The notes under the pieces are model-generated. The model saw only the letters and a list, made by a program, of their open reading frames with translations. It was not told where the DNA came from and made no database searches. From assembly GCA_002389175.1 (NCBI GenBank), contig DGNZ01000074.1, positions 1-19,998 of the forward strand: a stretch of 19,998 nt of DNA, read 5' to 3'. Positions 1 to 6,745 of this stretch are shown here, piece by piece. How positions within the stretch are numbered: position 1 is the first letter of the stretch; each line of letters opens with the position of its first letter. A program made the translations under genes and the position numbers. This DNA is from Rhodospirillaceae bacterium UBA4479 (GTDB lineage: Bacteria; Pseudomonadota; Alphaproteobacteria; Rhodospirillales; Casp-alpha2).

Positions 1-558
1 GAGCAGCGCCAAACGCTTCGAACTCAGATCGAGGCGGAGCAAGCGCGTGCCCAGACCATTAACAACCAACAACGTACAGCAGATAGAACCTCTGAAGCTA
101 TTAACGAAACTCGGCTTGATCGTGAATTAATTCGCTCCATCACGGATGCTGAGCGGATTGCAGCTGCCCGTGTGCAAGAAACGAATGATTTGCGCATTCT
201 TGAACGCCAAAACCGCACAACTGATGACAACATCCAAACCCTGGATGATGATCTTTTACGTGAATCAATCCGTGACGCATTTAGTCCGCTTCCAGAATTG
301 CAACAGAATCAGAACGCGTCGCGCGCATCGCAAACAGATGACTCGTTACCAGTCAGCACAGATGAAATCACGCTGCGCGAATTACTGTCGGAACGTGATG
401 TGCGCTTGTCAGACCGCGCCGTGAATGAACAATCATTCACACAACAGCAAACACGGGATTTTGATCGCTCCGTCCAAGCGATTAATACGTTTGTAACGCA
501 ACCTGGCGATACCCCAAGCTTTGAAGAGCGCGGTGGAATCGTAGACTTTCAGGCTTAA
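1..558 (+). CDS. C-terminal part of an unrecognised hydrophilic Q/E/R/D-rich protein (5' cut by window edge)
   Basis: Frame 1 is open from the first base to TAA at 556-558, giving 185 residues without an internal stop, so the start lies outside the window. The sequence is strongly hydrophilic and rich in Gln, Arg, Glu, Asp and Asn. The first ~100 residues look helical with coiled-coil character, running from EQRQTLRTQIEAEQAR through IRSITDAERIAAARVQETND. The last ~85 residues are less regular and end in GGIVDFQA. I see no signal, membrane segment, Cys or catalytic motif in the visible part, and I do not recognise the family. It is convergent with the glycosyltransferase gene, only 4 nt apart. 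The open frame and absence of a competing long frame make it likely to be a real gene; the function is unknown. Confidence 0.7.
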   Translation, partial: EQRQTLRTQIEAEQARAQTINNQQRTADRTSEAINETRLDRELIRSITDAERIAAARVQETNDLRILERQNRTTDDNIQTLDDDLLRESIRDAFSPLPELQQNQNASRASQTDDSLPVSTDEITLRELLSERDVRLSDRAVNEQSFTQQQTRDFDRSVQAINTFVTQPGDTPSFEERGGIVDFQA

Positions 559-562
559 ACGC

Positions 563-1330
563 TTATTTGGGCGTGCTGCGGTCTTTGATCTCAAGGGCCT
601 TTAGATGGGCCACCAACGGATACAACGCCGACAAAATCGATATCAGCAGGCCAACGCCGCTTTCACGATATCCTTTGCGCGAAACATAGCATTTCCAAAA
701 CCGTGAAAAAGTCTTTCGGACCATCGTACGAGTTCGGCCAAGTTCATTTCGTTCAACCAAATCAAGTGCCCGGTTTGTCGTATTTCGGTTGAAACGTCGG
801 ACAAGCGCCGAAATATCGTCAGCCAAGTTATGGCGAATACCGTTCGCAAAATCAGGACCCCGTTTCCCATCGAACGAGACCCCTGGGTGGACACGGTCCA
901 TCGCCCAGGCTTTCTTATCTTTGCGAAACAAACTGCCGCGTAAATCTGGCGCCAATGCAGCCATCCAGCCATGTTTAACCCAGCGGCCGTGTACATAGTT
1001 ATGAATGGGGGTGAAATAGAAGTCTGCGGTATCAGCGACCACAACAGCGCTGATTTCCTGGGCCAGAGGCTCCTCGACCCATTCATCCGCATCTACTTCG
1101 AGTATCCAAGGCCCGGCACAAGCCTCAATACCCGTCATTCGGCGTTCACCCTCAATATCCCAGGCGCCTTCTATGATCTTCGCCCCATGAAATAGTGCGA
1201 TGTCTTTCGTCTGATCCGTACAGCGATCAAGAACGACCACAATTTCATCTGCGAATGCCAAGCGCTTCAGGCAATCATTCAAAATCGCTTCTTCATTATG
1301 CGCGACAATCAGGGCCGAAAGTTTGGTCAT
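563..1330 (-). CDS. Glycosyltransferase family 2 (WaaE/KdtX beta-1,4-glucosyltransferase-like)
   Basis: A 255-residue GT-A fold glycosyltransferase. The N-terminus has the family 2 nucleotide-sugar signature (LSALIVAHNEEAILNDCL, residues 4-21), followed by the DEIVVVLDRCTDQT strand-loop (28-41). The metal/UDP-binding DxD is D80-A-D82 within ILEVDADEW. The C-terminal ~25 residues form an amphipathic or weakly hydrophobic helix (GLLISILSALYPLVAHLKAL), as in cytoplasmic-face inner-membrane glycosyltransferases of the lipopolysaccharide-core (WaaE/KdtX) subgroup. From family knowledge it would transfer a hexose to a cell-envelope glycan; the sugar and acceptor cannot be read from sequence. It starts at ATG 1330-1328 with only a weak Shine-Dalgarno. 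It lies downstream of rpsD on the same strand, separated by the rpsD terminator, so it probably has its own promoter, which I could not identify. Confidence 0.85.
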   Translation of the reverse strand: MTKLSALIVAHNEEAILNDCLKRLAFADEIVVVLDRCTDQTKDIALFHGAKIIEGAWDIEGERRMTGIEACAGPWILEVDADEWVEEPLAQEISAVVVADTADFYFTPIHNYVHGRWVKHGWMAALAPDLRGSLFRKDKKAWAMDRVHPGVSFDGKRGPDFANGIRHNLADDISALVRRFNRNTTNRALDLVERNELGRTRTMVRKTFSRFWKCYVSRKGYRESGVGLLISILSALYPLVAHLKALEIKDRSTPK

Positions 1331-1374
1331 AGACTGACGTTACCAAGAAATCAGGGGCCTACACCCGAAAAAAC

Positions 1375-1405
1375 AAAAGCCGACATCCATTGAATGTCGG
1401 CTTTT
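1375..1405 (-). terminator. Rho-independent terminator of rpsD
   Basis: A perfect 12-bp stem (1375-1386 with 1394-1405; arm AAAAGCCGACAT) closes a 7-nt loop. On the minus strand the stem runs into TTTTGTTTTTT, a good U-tract, which assigns it to rpsD lying just upstream on that strand. On the plus strand no T-run follows the arm beyond its own TTTT, so use by plus-strand transcripts is less likely. Confidence 0.88.
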
Positions 1406-1428
1406 GAAATTCGTTCGGAACGAAAAGA

Positions 1429-2043
1429 TCAACGAGAGTAATATTCGATGACCAAGTTTGGTTCCATCTGCACCGGATACGGCACATCTTCGAGTTTGGG
1501 CTGGCGAATGAACGAACCGGTCATACGTTGATGATTAACTTCGATGTAGTCCGGCACTTCGCGCTCGGAACTTTCCGTTGCCAAAAGAACCATCGGAATT
1601 TGACGTGAAGCTTCTCGAACTTCAATGACGTCGCCTTCTTTGACCATGTAAGATGGAATGTTGACTTTCTTTCCGTTCACTTTGACGTGGCCGTGGTTCA
1701 CAAACTGCCGTGAAGCGAACACAGTCGGCACGAACTTCATGCGGTAGACCACAGCGTCCAAACGACGCTCAAGAATACCAATCAAGTTCTGCGACGTATC
1801 ACCACGACGGCGGACGGCTTCTTGATAATATTTACGAAACTGTTTTTCCGAAATGTTGCCGTAATAACCTTTGAGCTTTTGTTTGGCCATCAACTGAAGA
1901 CCAAAGTCCGACGGCTTTTTGCGTCGTTGACCATGTTCACCAGGGCCATAATCACGGGTATTAATGGGGCTTTTCGGGCGACCCCAAAGATTAACACCAA
2001 GACGGCGGTTAATCTTGTACTTTGAACTAACGCGTTTACTCAT
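1429..2043 (-). CDS. rpsD: 30S ribosomal protein S4
   Basis: Primary 16S rRNA-binding protein of the small-subunit body, needed early in 30S assembly. The 204-residue product matches alphaproteobacterial S4 end to end: N-terminal KYKINRRLGVNLWGRPKSP, then HGQRRKKPSDFGLQL, QKLKGYYGNISEKQFRKYY and LERRLDAVVYRMKFVPT. The S4 RNA-binding domain (about residues 94-155) includes RQFVNHGHVKVNGKKVNIPS, and the C-terminus is QMEPNLVIEYYSR. The frame is open 117 nt further upstream (to 2160), but the start is placed at ATG 2043-2041. GAGGG lies 8 nt before that ATG, the family begins at this Met, and the longer version would be translated across the promoter at 2133-2160. It appears monocistronic, with its own promoter and terminator, outside the alpha operon. 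Confidence 0.97.
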   Translation of the reverse strand: MSKRVSSKYKINRRLGVNLWGRPKSPINTRDYGPGEHGQRRKKPSDFGLQLMAKQKLKGYYGNISEKQFRKYYQEAVRRRGDTSQNLIGILERRLDAVVYRMKFVPTVFASRQFVNHGHVKVNGKKVNIPSYMVKEGDVIEVREASRQIPMVLLATESSEREVPDYIEVNHQRMTGSFIRQPKLEDVPYPVQMEPNLVIEYYSR

Positions 2044-2130
2044 TTCATGTACCCTCGTTTTCCGGGTGTTGTTGTCCCGGCTGTCATTATGACTGGGTGC
2101 AAGCACCACACACCGGAAGTAGAAGCGCGC
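2044..2130 (-). promoter_or_regulatory. Structured 5' leader of rpsD
   Basis: Between the predicted rpsD promoter and start codon the minus-strand leader contains three small inverted repeats in a row: 2096-2107 (GGTGC/GCACC, tight loop), 2083-2093 (GTCA/TGAC) and 2062-2080 (CCGGG/CCCGG, 9-nt loop). The last ends only a few bases before the GAGGG Shine-Dalgarno (2052-2056). S4 is known to autoregulate its own mRNA translation in Escherichia coli and Bacillus subtilis through leader structure. Whether this leader does the same is inference; the small stems could also be incidental. Confidence 0.4.
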
Positions 2131-2132
2131 GG

Positions 2133-2160
2133 AATATAGGGGATTTTCGGCAGATGTCAA
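2133..2160 (-). promoter_or_regulatory. Sigma-70-type promoter for rpsD
   Basis: On the minus strand a perfect -35 box TTGACA (2160-2155) is followed after 16 bp by TATATT (2138-2133, five of six matches to TATAAT). It would start transcription near 2125, giving a leader of roughly 80 nt. Its place just upstream of a highly expressed ribosomal gene, and within the only longer alternative reading frame, supports both the promoter and the shorter rpsD start. Confidence 0.82.
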
Positions 2161-2184
2161 AGGGTTTGGGGCTTTTTTACAGCC

Positions 2185-2892
2185 TTAGTTCATCGCGATA
2201 TCGAGACGCGATTTAAACGCCCGTTTTCCCTTGATCGTGACATTGATTTTTCGAGAGTCCTGAACCCGCGAAATCCAACCCCGTTCCAGGAATTGGCTCG
2301 CCAATGCCGCACCTAATGCACCACCTAAATGCGGGCGCCGTTCGCTCCAATCCAGGCAACGCCGCGCCAAATGCCGGCGTGTTCCGCGAAGCTGATCAAC
2401 GTCAATGCCAAGGTCATCAAAGAACTTAATGCCGCTATCCGTGGGGGTGAAATCGTCATCACCCTCCTCCAGATATCCCTGCGCCATCATGGCATCCACC
2501 AACGTAACGCCCAGCACACCCGCTAAATGGTCATAGCACATCCGGGATTCCCTAAGCTCTTGGAGTTGCTTTGAGGGGCGTTTGTGCACAATCGGGCTGT
2601 CAGGAATTAAATGCGCCAATGGTTCCAGCGCGTCGACCATTCGGGGGTCCGACAGTCGAAAATACCGATGACGGCCTTGTTTTTCGACAACCAGAAAATT
2701 CGCATCGGTCATTTTTTTCAAATGGCTTGATGCCGTTTGTGGGGTCACGCCTGCGTGCATCGCGAGTTCAGTTGCGGTCAGCGCCTGGCCCGCTGCCAAA
2801 GCTGCCAACATATTGGCACGTGCTGGCACACCGATCACCGATCCGATCATGGCAGCTGCGCGTGCATCCTGTTTTACCCATCCATCAACCAT
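2185..2892 (-). CDS. ArsR-type winged-helix transcriptional regulator
   Basis: A 235-residue DNA-binding regulator. The N-terminal winged helix-turn-helix (about residues 15-95) has the ArsR pattern: ALTATELAMHAGVTPQTASSHLKKM (38-62, quoted here as helix-turn-helix) with recognition helix TPQTASSHLKKM, then the beta-wing LVVEKQGRHRYFRL (67-80). No CxC-type metal site is present in the domain. The remaining ~140 residues, with a CYDHLAGVLGVTLVDAM segment, resemble a C-terminal effector or dimerisation extension seen in a non-metal ArsR branch. The inducer is unknown. ATG 2892-2890 is chosen because AGGAG lies 7 nt upstream; a TTG at 2898 would be too close to it. It is divergent from the isocitrate lyase-superfamily gene with a 111-bp gap, so mutual or autoregulation is plausible but unproven. 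Confidence 0.85.
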   Translation of the reverse strand: MVDGWVKQDARAAAMIGSVIGVPARANMLAALAAGQALTATELAMHAGVTPQTASSHLKKMTDANFLVVEKQGRHRYFRLSDPRMVDALEPLAHLIPDSPIVHKRPSKQLQELRESRMCYDHLAGVLGVTLVDAMMAQGYLEEGDDDFTPTDSGIKFFDDLGIDVDQLRGTRRHLARRCLDWSERRPHLGGALGAALASQFLERGWISRVQDSRKINVTIKGKRAFKSRLDIAMN

Positions 2893-2920
2893 GCTCAATC
2901 TCCTTTACAATCATACTTCG

Positions 2921-2949
2921 ACCATAAGCGAAACGTTTCTGAATGACAA
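2921..2949 (-). promoter_or_regulatory. Candidate promoter for the ArsR-type gene
   Basis: On the minus strand TTGTCA (2949-2944, five of six to TTGACA), a 17-bp spacer and TATGGT (2926-2921, four of six to TATAAT) lie 28 bp upstream of the ATG. It sits in the shared intergenic region with the divergent gene, where an ArsR autorepressor would be expected to bind. I see no clear operator palindrome there. Confidence 0.42.
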
Positions 2950-3003
2950 ATACGACGACAGCAGTAATCTATTCTAAACCCGGTCAAACATGAGGAACAC
3001 ACC

Positions 3004-3834
3004 ATGAAACGCGACGATTTTCTGAAACGTCACCACGAAGGTCCGATGATCCGTATGCCGAACGCTTGGGACAAGGGAACCGCCAAAATCATGGTCGATT
3101 CCGGGGCCGAAGCGCTTGGCACGACCAGTGCCGGTATCCTTTATGCCCAGGGCCTTCCTGATTATGAGGGCGCATTGTCGCGGGATGACTGCCTTCGATA
3201 CGCCGAAGACATCTGCGCTGCGGTCGACGTGCCGGTCACGATCGATTCCGAAGACGGCTATGGCGATACCCCCGAACAAGTTGCGCAATCGTTTCAGATG
3301 ATGATCGAAGTTGGCGCGATGGGTGGCAGCATCGAAGACCATCCCCGTGCGGCTGGTCGTGATCTCATCAGTGCCGAAGAAACAGCGGATTGCGTTCGGG
3401 CAGCCAGAGAAACCATCGATGCGTCAGGGGTGCCGTTTGTTCTAACCGCACGCGCAGAGTGTTTTCTGGTGGGACATCCCGATCGATTAAACGAATCTAT
3501 TCGCCGTATTCAAATGTATGAAGCTGCGGGCGCGCACTGCCTATACGTTCCTGGATTACGAAAACGCGAAGATATCCAGGCGGTTTTAGATGCTGTGTCA
3601 TGCCCGATCAATGTCCTGATTGGTATTAAGACATTTGATCTGCCACTTTCCGAACTTGAAAGTATGGGCGTGAGGCGCGTCAGCACCGGCGGCAGCGTCG
3701 CCTGCGCTGCACTGGGGGTTATTCGCGCAGCCGTGAATGGCCTAAATGGCGAAGACCTGAGCTACCGAGAGCAGATGATCACCCATGACGAATTGACGAC
3801 ACTATTTGGAGACGGCCCCGCAGCCGGTATCTAG
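3004..3834 (+). CDS. Isocitrate lyase/PEP phosphonomutase superfamily enzyme
   Basis: A 276-residue (beta/alpha)8-barrel protein. Visible family markers are the N-terminal substrate-side PNAWDKGTAKIM (19-30), the metal/acid strand VTIDSEDGYGD (78-88, usually DLEAGYGD or DLENGYGD), the second metal-ligand region GGSIEDHP (107-114), and TARAECFLVG (148-157), which corresponds to the ARTDNFL region. The long KKCGH loop of true isocitrate lyase is absent. This fits the short 'isocitrate lyase/phosphoenolpyruvate mutase family' clade, which includes oxaloacetate decarboxylases, carboxyphosphonoenolpyruvate mutases and 2-methylisocitrate lyase-like C-C lyases acting on small 2-oxo acids. The actual substrate is not readable. 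ATG 3004 follows GAGGAA at a good distance. The gene is divergent from an ArsR-type regulator and convergent with the cupin gene (10-nt gap). Confidence 0.85.
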   Translation: MKRDDFLKRHHEGPMIRMPNAWDKGTAKIMVDSGAEALGTTSAGILYAQGLPDYEGALSRDDCLRYAEDICAAVDVPVTIDSEDGYGDTPEQVAQSFQMMIEVGAMGGSIEDHPRAAGRDLISAEETADCVRAARETIDASGVPFVLTARAECFLVGHPDRLNESIRRIQMYEAAGAHCLYVPGLRKREDIQAVLDAVSCPINVLIGIKTFDLPLSELESMGVRRVSTGGSVACAALGVIRAAVNGLNGEDLSYREQMITHDELTTLFGDGPAAGI

Positions 3835-3844
3835 TTCTGTTGCT

Positions 3845-4396
3845 TTAGGTGTTAACGGCGTTGAAGCGCGCTTCGGCTTCACGAAATGCAGTTCGTGTGG
3901 CTTCGACATCCCATGGGCGTTGTTGCAATGTTTCGTGGTCCCATTCGCTCCGCGGTTCATCGGGTTCAAAGAAATCCCCACTATAAACGTGGATCGCAGC
4001 TGAGAACTTACCCAGCGGGTTCGCCACGGAATGGATAATGTTATGTCCTAGTGACGCCACTTGCCCCGTGCTAAGGGAGTCAGCCCCTGCCGCTTCTAGT
4101 CCCTGATCTGTCGTCTTCCAGAAGATGTTATCTTCTCGGCCATTATAAAGTCCGATCACTGCCGCCATGTTGTGGTTGTGCGGAAGCAGCGTCATATAAG
4201 GCGACCAGATGAAGTTAATCACCGTCAAATCCGACGACCTGTGCAGCAAATCGATACCTGCATTTTCAGGCGTGCCCAATTCCTTGACGATCTCATCAGG
4301 ATTGCCAACGGCGCTGGCCACCACTTCGCGAACCGCAGCTTGTCCTTCGTCTAATGCAAGTCTGCAATCGTCGATAAACTGGTCTTTCGAAAACAT
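3845..4396 (-). CDS. Cupin-fold putative metal-dependent enzyme (cysteine dioxygenase-like)
   Basis: A 183-residue protein with a double-stranded beta-helix core. The likely metal-binding motifs are LPHNHNM (H73, H75), GHNIIHSV (H118, H122) and AIHVYSGDFF (H136), spaced as in the predicted metal-dependent cupins related to cysteine dioxygenase. The N-terminal ~45 residues are helical. A function as an iron-dependent thiol dioxygenase or similar oxygenase is inference; no substrate-specific motif is visible. ATG 4396-4394 is preferred over the in-frame TTG at 4408, because GGGAG lies just before it at normal spacing. It is downstream of the HNH gene on the same strand (88-nt gap) and convergent with the isocitrate lyase-superfamily gene. 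Confidence 0.75.
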   Translation of the reverse strand: MFSKDQFIDDCRLALDEGQAAVREVVASAVGNPDEIVKELGTPENAGIDLLHRSSDLTVINFIWSPYMTLLPHNHNMAAVIGLYNGREDNIFWKTTDQGLEAAGADSLSTGQVASLGHNIIHSVANPLGKFSAAIHVYSGDFFEPDEPRSEWDHETLQQRPWDVEATRTAFREAEARFNAVNT

Positions 4397-4484
4397 AACC
4401 ACTCCCAAATCAAAGAATTATTTTCATCAGATATGACGGAGCGGGACGCCCCTGTCTAGACCAAGACATTAAAATTGGGATCGC

Positions 4485-5039
4485 TTAGGCTTCCAATTCA
4501 GAATCCCAATAAAGGAAATCCCGCCAACTCTCATGAAGAAAGTTCGGCGGGAAGGCACGTCCGTTTTCTTGCAACGTGAAACACGTCGGTCGTTCGGGGG
4601 CCCGGAACGGGACCATCCCTGATTTTTTAGGCATCTTATTGCCCTTGGCCAGATTGCAGGGGGAACATGCCGTCACCACATTTTCCCACGTCGTGCGCCC
4701 GCCACGGGACCGCGGCACCACATGATCAAAGGTCAAATTCTCGGCGGGGAATGTTGTTCCACAATATTGGCAGCCAAACCCATCACGCAAAAATACGTTA
4801 AATCGGGTAAATGCCGGATGACGGTTCATCGGGATATATTCTTTGAGTGCGATGACACTCGGCAGCCGGAATTGTTGGCTGGGGCTGTGTGCATAACGAT
4901 CATATTCGGAGATCACGGCAACCCGATCAGAGAACACTGCTTTCAGGGCGTCCTGCCACGACCATAGTGATAAAGGGAAGTAGCTGAGCGGGCGGAAATC
5001 CGCGTTCAACGCTAATGCTGGGTAACCTTCGATGGACAT
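4485..5039 (-). CDS. HNH endonuclease family protein
   Basis: A 184-residue protein of a type found widely in alphaproteobacteria. Its N-terminal half has the family signature ALNADFRPLSYFPLSLWSW (10-28) and RHPAFTRFNVFLRD (73-86). The HNH/zinc module follows: C90-QY-C93, DHVVPRSRGG with D105-H106, ENVVTACSPCN with N120, C125 and C128. The two CxxC pairs would bind a structural zinc and the D-H/N residues the catalytic metal, so the module looks intact. The cellular role of this chromosomal family is not established. It is not next to a restriction or phage module here, which suggests a housekeeping DNA or RNA role. An AGGAG lies about 13 nt from ATG 5039-5037, a little far, but the start agrees with the family. 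Confidence 0.88.
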   Translation of the reverse strand: MSIEGYPALALNADFRPLSYFPLSLWSWQDALKAVFSDRVAVISEYDRYAHSPSQQFRLPSVIALKEYIPMNRHPAFTRFNVFLRDGFGCQYCGTTFPAENLTFDHVVPRSRGGRTTWENVVTACSPCNLAKGNKMPKKSGMVPFRAPERPTCFTLQENGRAFPPNFLHESWRDFLYWDSELEA

Positions 5040-5070
5040 AAGACACTAAATCTCCTGGCCGGACGATCGA

Positions 5071-5098
5071 AGGATACACGATATTGCGTAAAAGCCAA
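5071..5098 (-). promoter_or_regulatory. Candidate promoter for the HNH endonuclease gene
   Basis: On the minus strand TTGGCT (5098-5093) is followed after 16 bp by TATCCT (5076-5071), each four of six to consensus. It is 31 bp upstream of the ATG in the 120-bp gap before the carboxylesterase gene. Support is from sequence match and position only. Confidence 0.32.
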
Positions 5099-5159
5099 AT
5101 CCTCTCAGATTAAATATTCGTGACTTTTAGCAATAGTTTTACGCCGACCCAGCCCCTAT

Positions 5160-5849
5160 TCAGAGATCTTGCAGATTGACGCCAAAGCACTCGGCCAAAA
5201 AGAACATACCAGCCTTCACACCATCATCATCCAGGCCATGCCCCAATCCTGGTCGTGCTAATCCTTCGGCGCTGACACCTGCAGCGCGAAGTTCCGCTAA
5301 TGCCGCTGGCATGAAATCAAAGGGCACGATGTCGTCTGCTTGGCCGTGACATAACAATACGGGCGGTTTAGATGTGATCTCGCTACCCAGTGATTCTGAA
5401 TCCACCAACATGCCAGAATACCCGATGACACCCGCACATGACACAGCGCGCCGCAGACCAACATGCAAAGCCATCATGGTGCCCTGGGAAAATCCGATCA
5501 GCGCCAAGTCTTTGTCTTCTAAGCCGCAGGCACCCAATTGCTCGTCAATAAAGGCATTCAATATGGGTGCTGCTTCGCGCGTACCGTTGGTTCGCGTATC
5601 TGGGCTCATATCCTGCAAACTAAACCATTGATAGCCTGACGGAGCGCCATCAAACTGATGGGGCGCATGCGGCGATACAAATCGCGCAGCAGGTAAGACT
5701 TTTTGGAAATAAGGAGCCAAGCTGATCAGGTCATCCCCGTCTGAGCCAACGCCATGGCACATAATCACCAATTGTTCGGGTTTGCGCCCGCCAAGGGGTT
5801 CTAGTGTGGGACCGTTTAGTTTCGGTAATTCCGGCGTTTCGTCCATCAT
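5160..5849 (-). CDS. Phospholipase/carboxylesterase family alpha/beta hydrolase
   Basis: A 229-residue serine hydrolase with the complete catalytic triad: S121 in GFSQG (119-123), D172 in CHGQADDIVP and H204 in GLGHGL. An oxyanion-side loop IMCHGVGSDGDD (29-40) and LPAARFVSPHAPHQ (52-65) are typical of the bacterial carboxylesterase/lysophospholipase (Abhydrolase_2) family. It lacks a signal peptide and is presumably cytoplasmic, hydrolysing short-chain esters or lysophospholipids; the natural substrate is unknown. ATG 5849-5847 is supported by AAGGAG upstream. A second ATG follows immediately, so the product may start one residue later. It is divergent from gluQ with only a 44-bp gap. Confidence 0.88.
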   Translation of the reverse strand: MMDETPELPKLNGPTLEPLGGRKPEQLVIMCHGVGSDGDDLISLAPYFQKVLPAARFVSPHAPHQFDGAPSGYQWFSLQDMSPDTRTNGTREAAPILNAFIDEQLGACGLEDKDLALIGFSQGTMMALHVGLRRAVSCAGVIGYSGMLVDSESLGSEITSKPPVLLCHGQADDIVPFDFMPAALAELRAAGVSAEGLARPGLGHGLDDDGVKAGMFFLAECFGVNLQDL

Positions 5850-5893
5850 ACTTGCATGCTCCTTTGGAATGGGTGAACAAGTGGTAGCGCATT

Positions 5894-6745
5894 ATGTCTG
5901 ATATTGTCACCCGCTTCGCGCCGTCACCAACCGGCTATTTGCATTTAGGCACGGTTTATTCAGCTCTTTTTACCGAAAATGCTGCCCGTGAAGCGGGCGG
6001 ACGCTTTTTGATTCGGATTGAAGACACAGACCAGGGGCGCTGCCGACAAGAATTCGAAGACCAGCTGATAGATGATCTCAAGTGGTTGGGGCTCGAATGG
6101 GAAGAACCAATCCGCCGCCAATCAGAGCACTTGGATGATTATCAAGACGCACTAATGAAACTCCGTGAACAAGGCCTTCTTTATCCATGTTTTTGCACGC
6201 GCAAAGAAATCATGGATGAAATCGAAGCCGCTGGTATGGCACCCCATGGCCCGGATGGACCTGTTTATCCTGGAACATGCAAAATATTGACGCCTGCAGA
6301 ACGCGAAAAAAGAATATCCGACGGGGTTGCGTTCGCCGAGCGCTTGGACGTCAACGCCGCCGTTGAAATGACAGGGACATTGACGTGGCATGACCGTGCC
6401 AAAGGAACTATCACAGCACACCCTGAACGGTTTGGGGACGGCATCATCGCACGGAAAGATGGCTTGCCTAGTTATCATTTGGCGGTGACATGGGATGATC
6501 ATATTCAGGGTGTCACGCTTGTGACCCGGGGGGAGGATCTGTTTGATGCCACTGACATTCATCGGCTGCTACAAGCTGTCCTGGGACTGAATACACCCGA
6601 TTATCACCATCATAAATTGCTGTTAGATCCAGATGGTCGACGGCTCGCAAAGCGCGACAAGGATGTGAACATCAAAAGCCTACGCGATGCGGGAAAAACG
6701 CCCAAAGACATCAAGATCATGGCAGGATGGGACATCGATGCGTAA
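5894..6745 (+). CDS. gluQ: Glutamyl-Q tRNA(Asp) synthetase
   Basis: A 283-residue paralogue of the glutamyl-tRNA synthetase catalytic core, without the anticodon-binding domain. From family knowledge it activates glutamate and attaches it to queuosine at position 34 of tRNA(Asp). Visible features are RFAPSPTGYLHLGT (7-20, HIGH motif as H17-L-G-T20), RIEDTD (41-46), a zinc site C99-F-C101...Y125-PGT-C129, and a KMSKS-like LAKRDKD (251-257). The length agrees with GluQRS (about 280-300) and rules out full GltX. The zinc ligands being intact suggests an active enzyme. The Shine-Dalgarno is weak. The 3' end overlaps the start of the downstream nuclease gene by 8 nt, so the two are probably cotranscribed. 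Confidence 0.95.
   Translation: MSDIVTRFAPSPTGYLHLGTVYSALFTENAAREAGGRFLIRIEDTDQGRCRQEFEDQLIDDLKWLGLEWEEPIRRQSEHLDDYQDALMKLREQGLLYPCFCTRKEIMDEIEAAGMAPHGPDGPVYPGTCKILTPAEREKRISDGVAFAERLDVNAAVEMTGTLTWHDRAKGTITAHPERFGDGIIARKDGLPSYHLAVTWDDHIQGVTLVTRGEDLFDATDIHRLLQAVLGLNTPDYHHHKLLLDPDGRRLAKRDKDVNIKSLRDAGKTPKDIKIMAGWDIDA

Noticed and set aside
2044..2160. N-terminally extended S4 (243 residues from 2160)
   Set aside because: The extra 39 codons cover the promoter -35/-10 boxes and leader, do not match S4 proteins, and a good Shine-Dalgarno precedes ATG 2043.
3004..3834. True isocitrate lyase of the glyoxylate shunt
   Set aside because: The protein is only 276 residues and lacks the KKCGH catalytic loop; no malate synthase is nearby.
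4485..5039. Homing endonuclease or restriction enzyme in a defence island
   Set aside because: The HNH protein belongs to a widespread chromosomal alphaproteobacterial family and has no methyltransferase, intron or phage neighbours.
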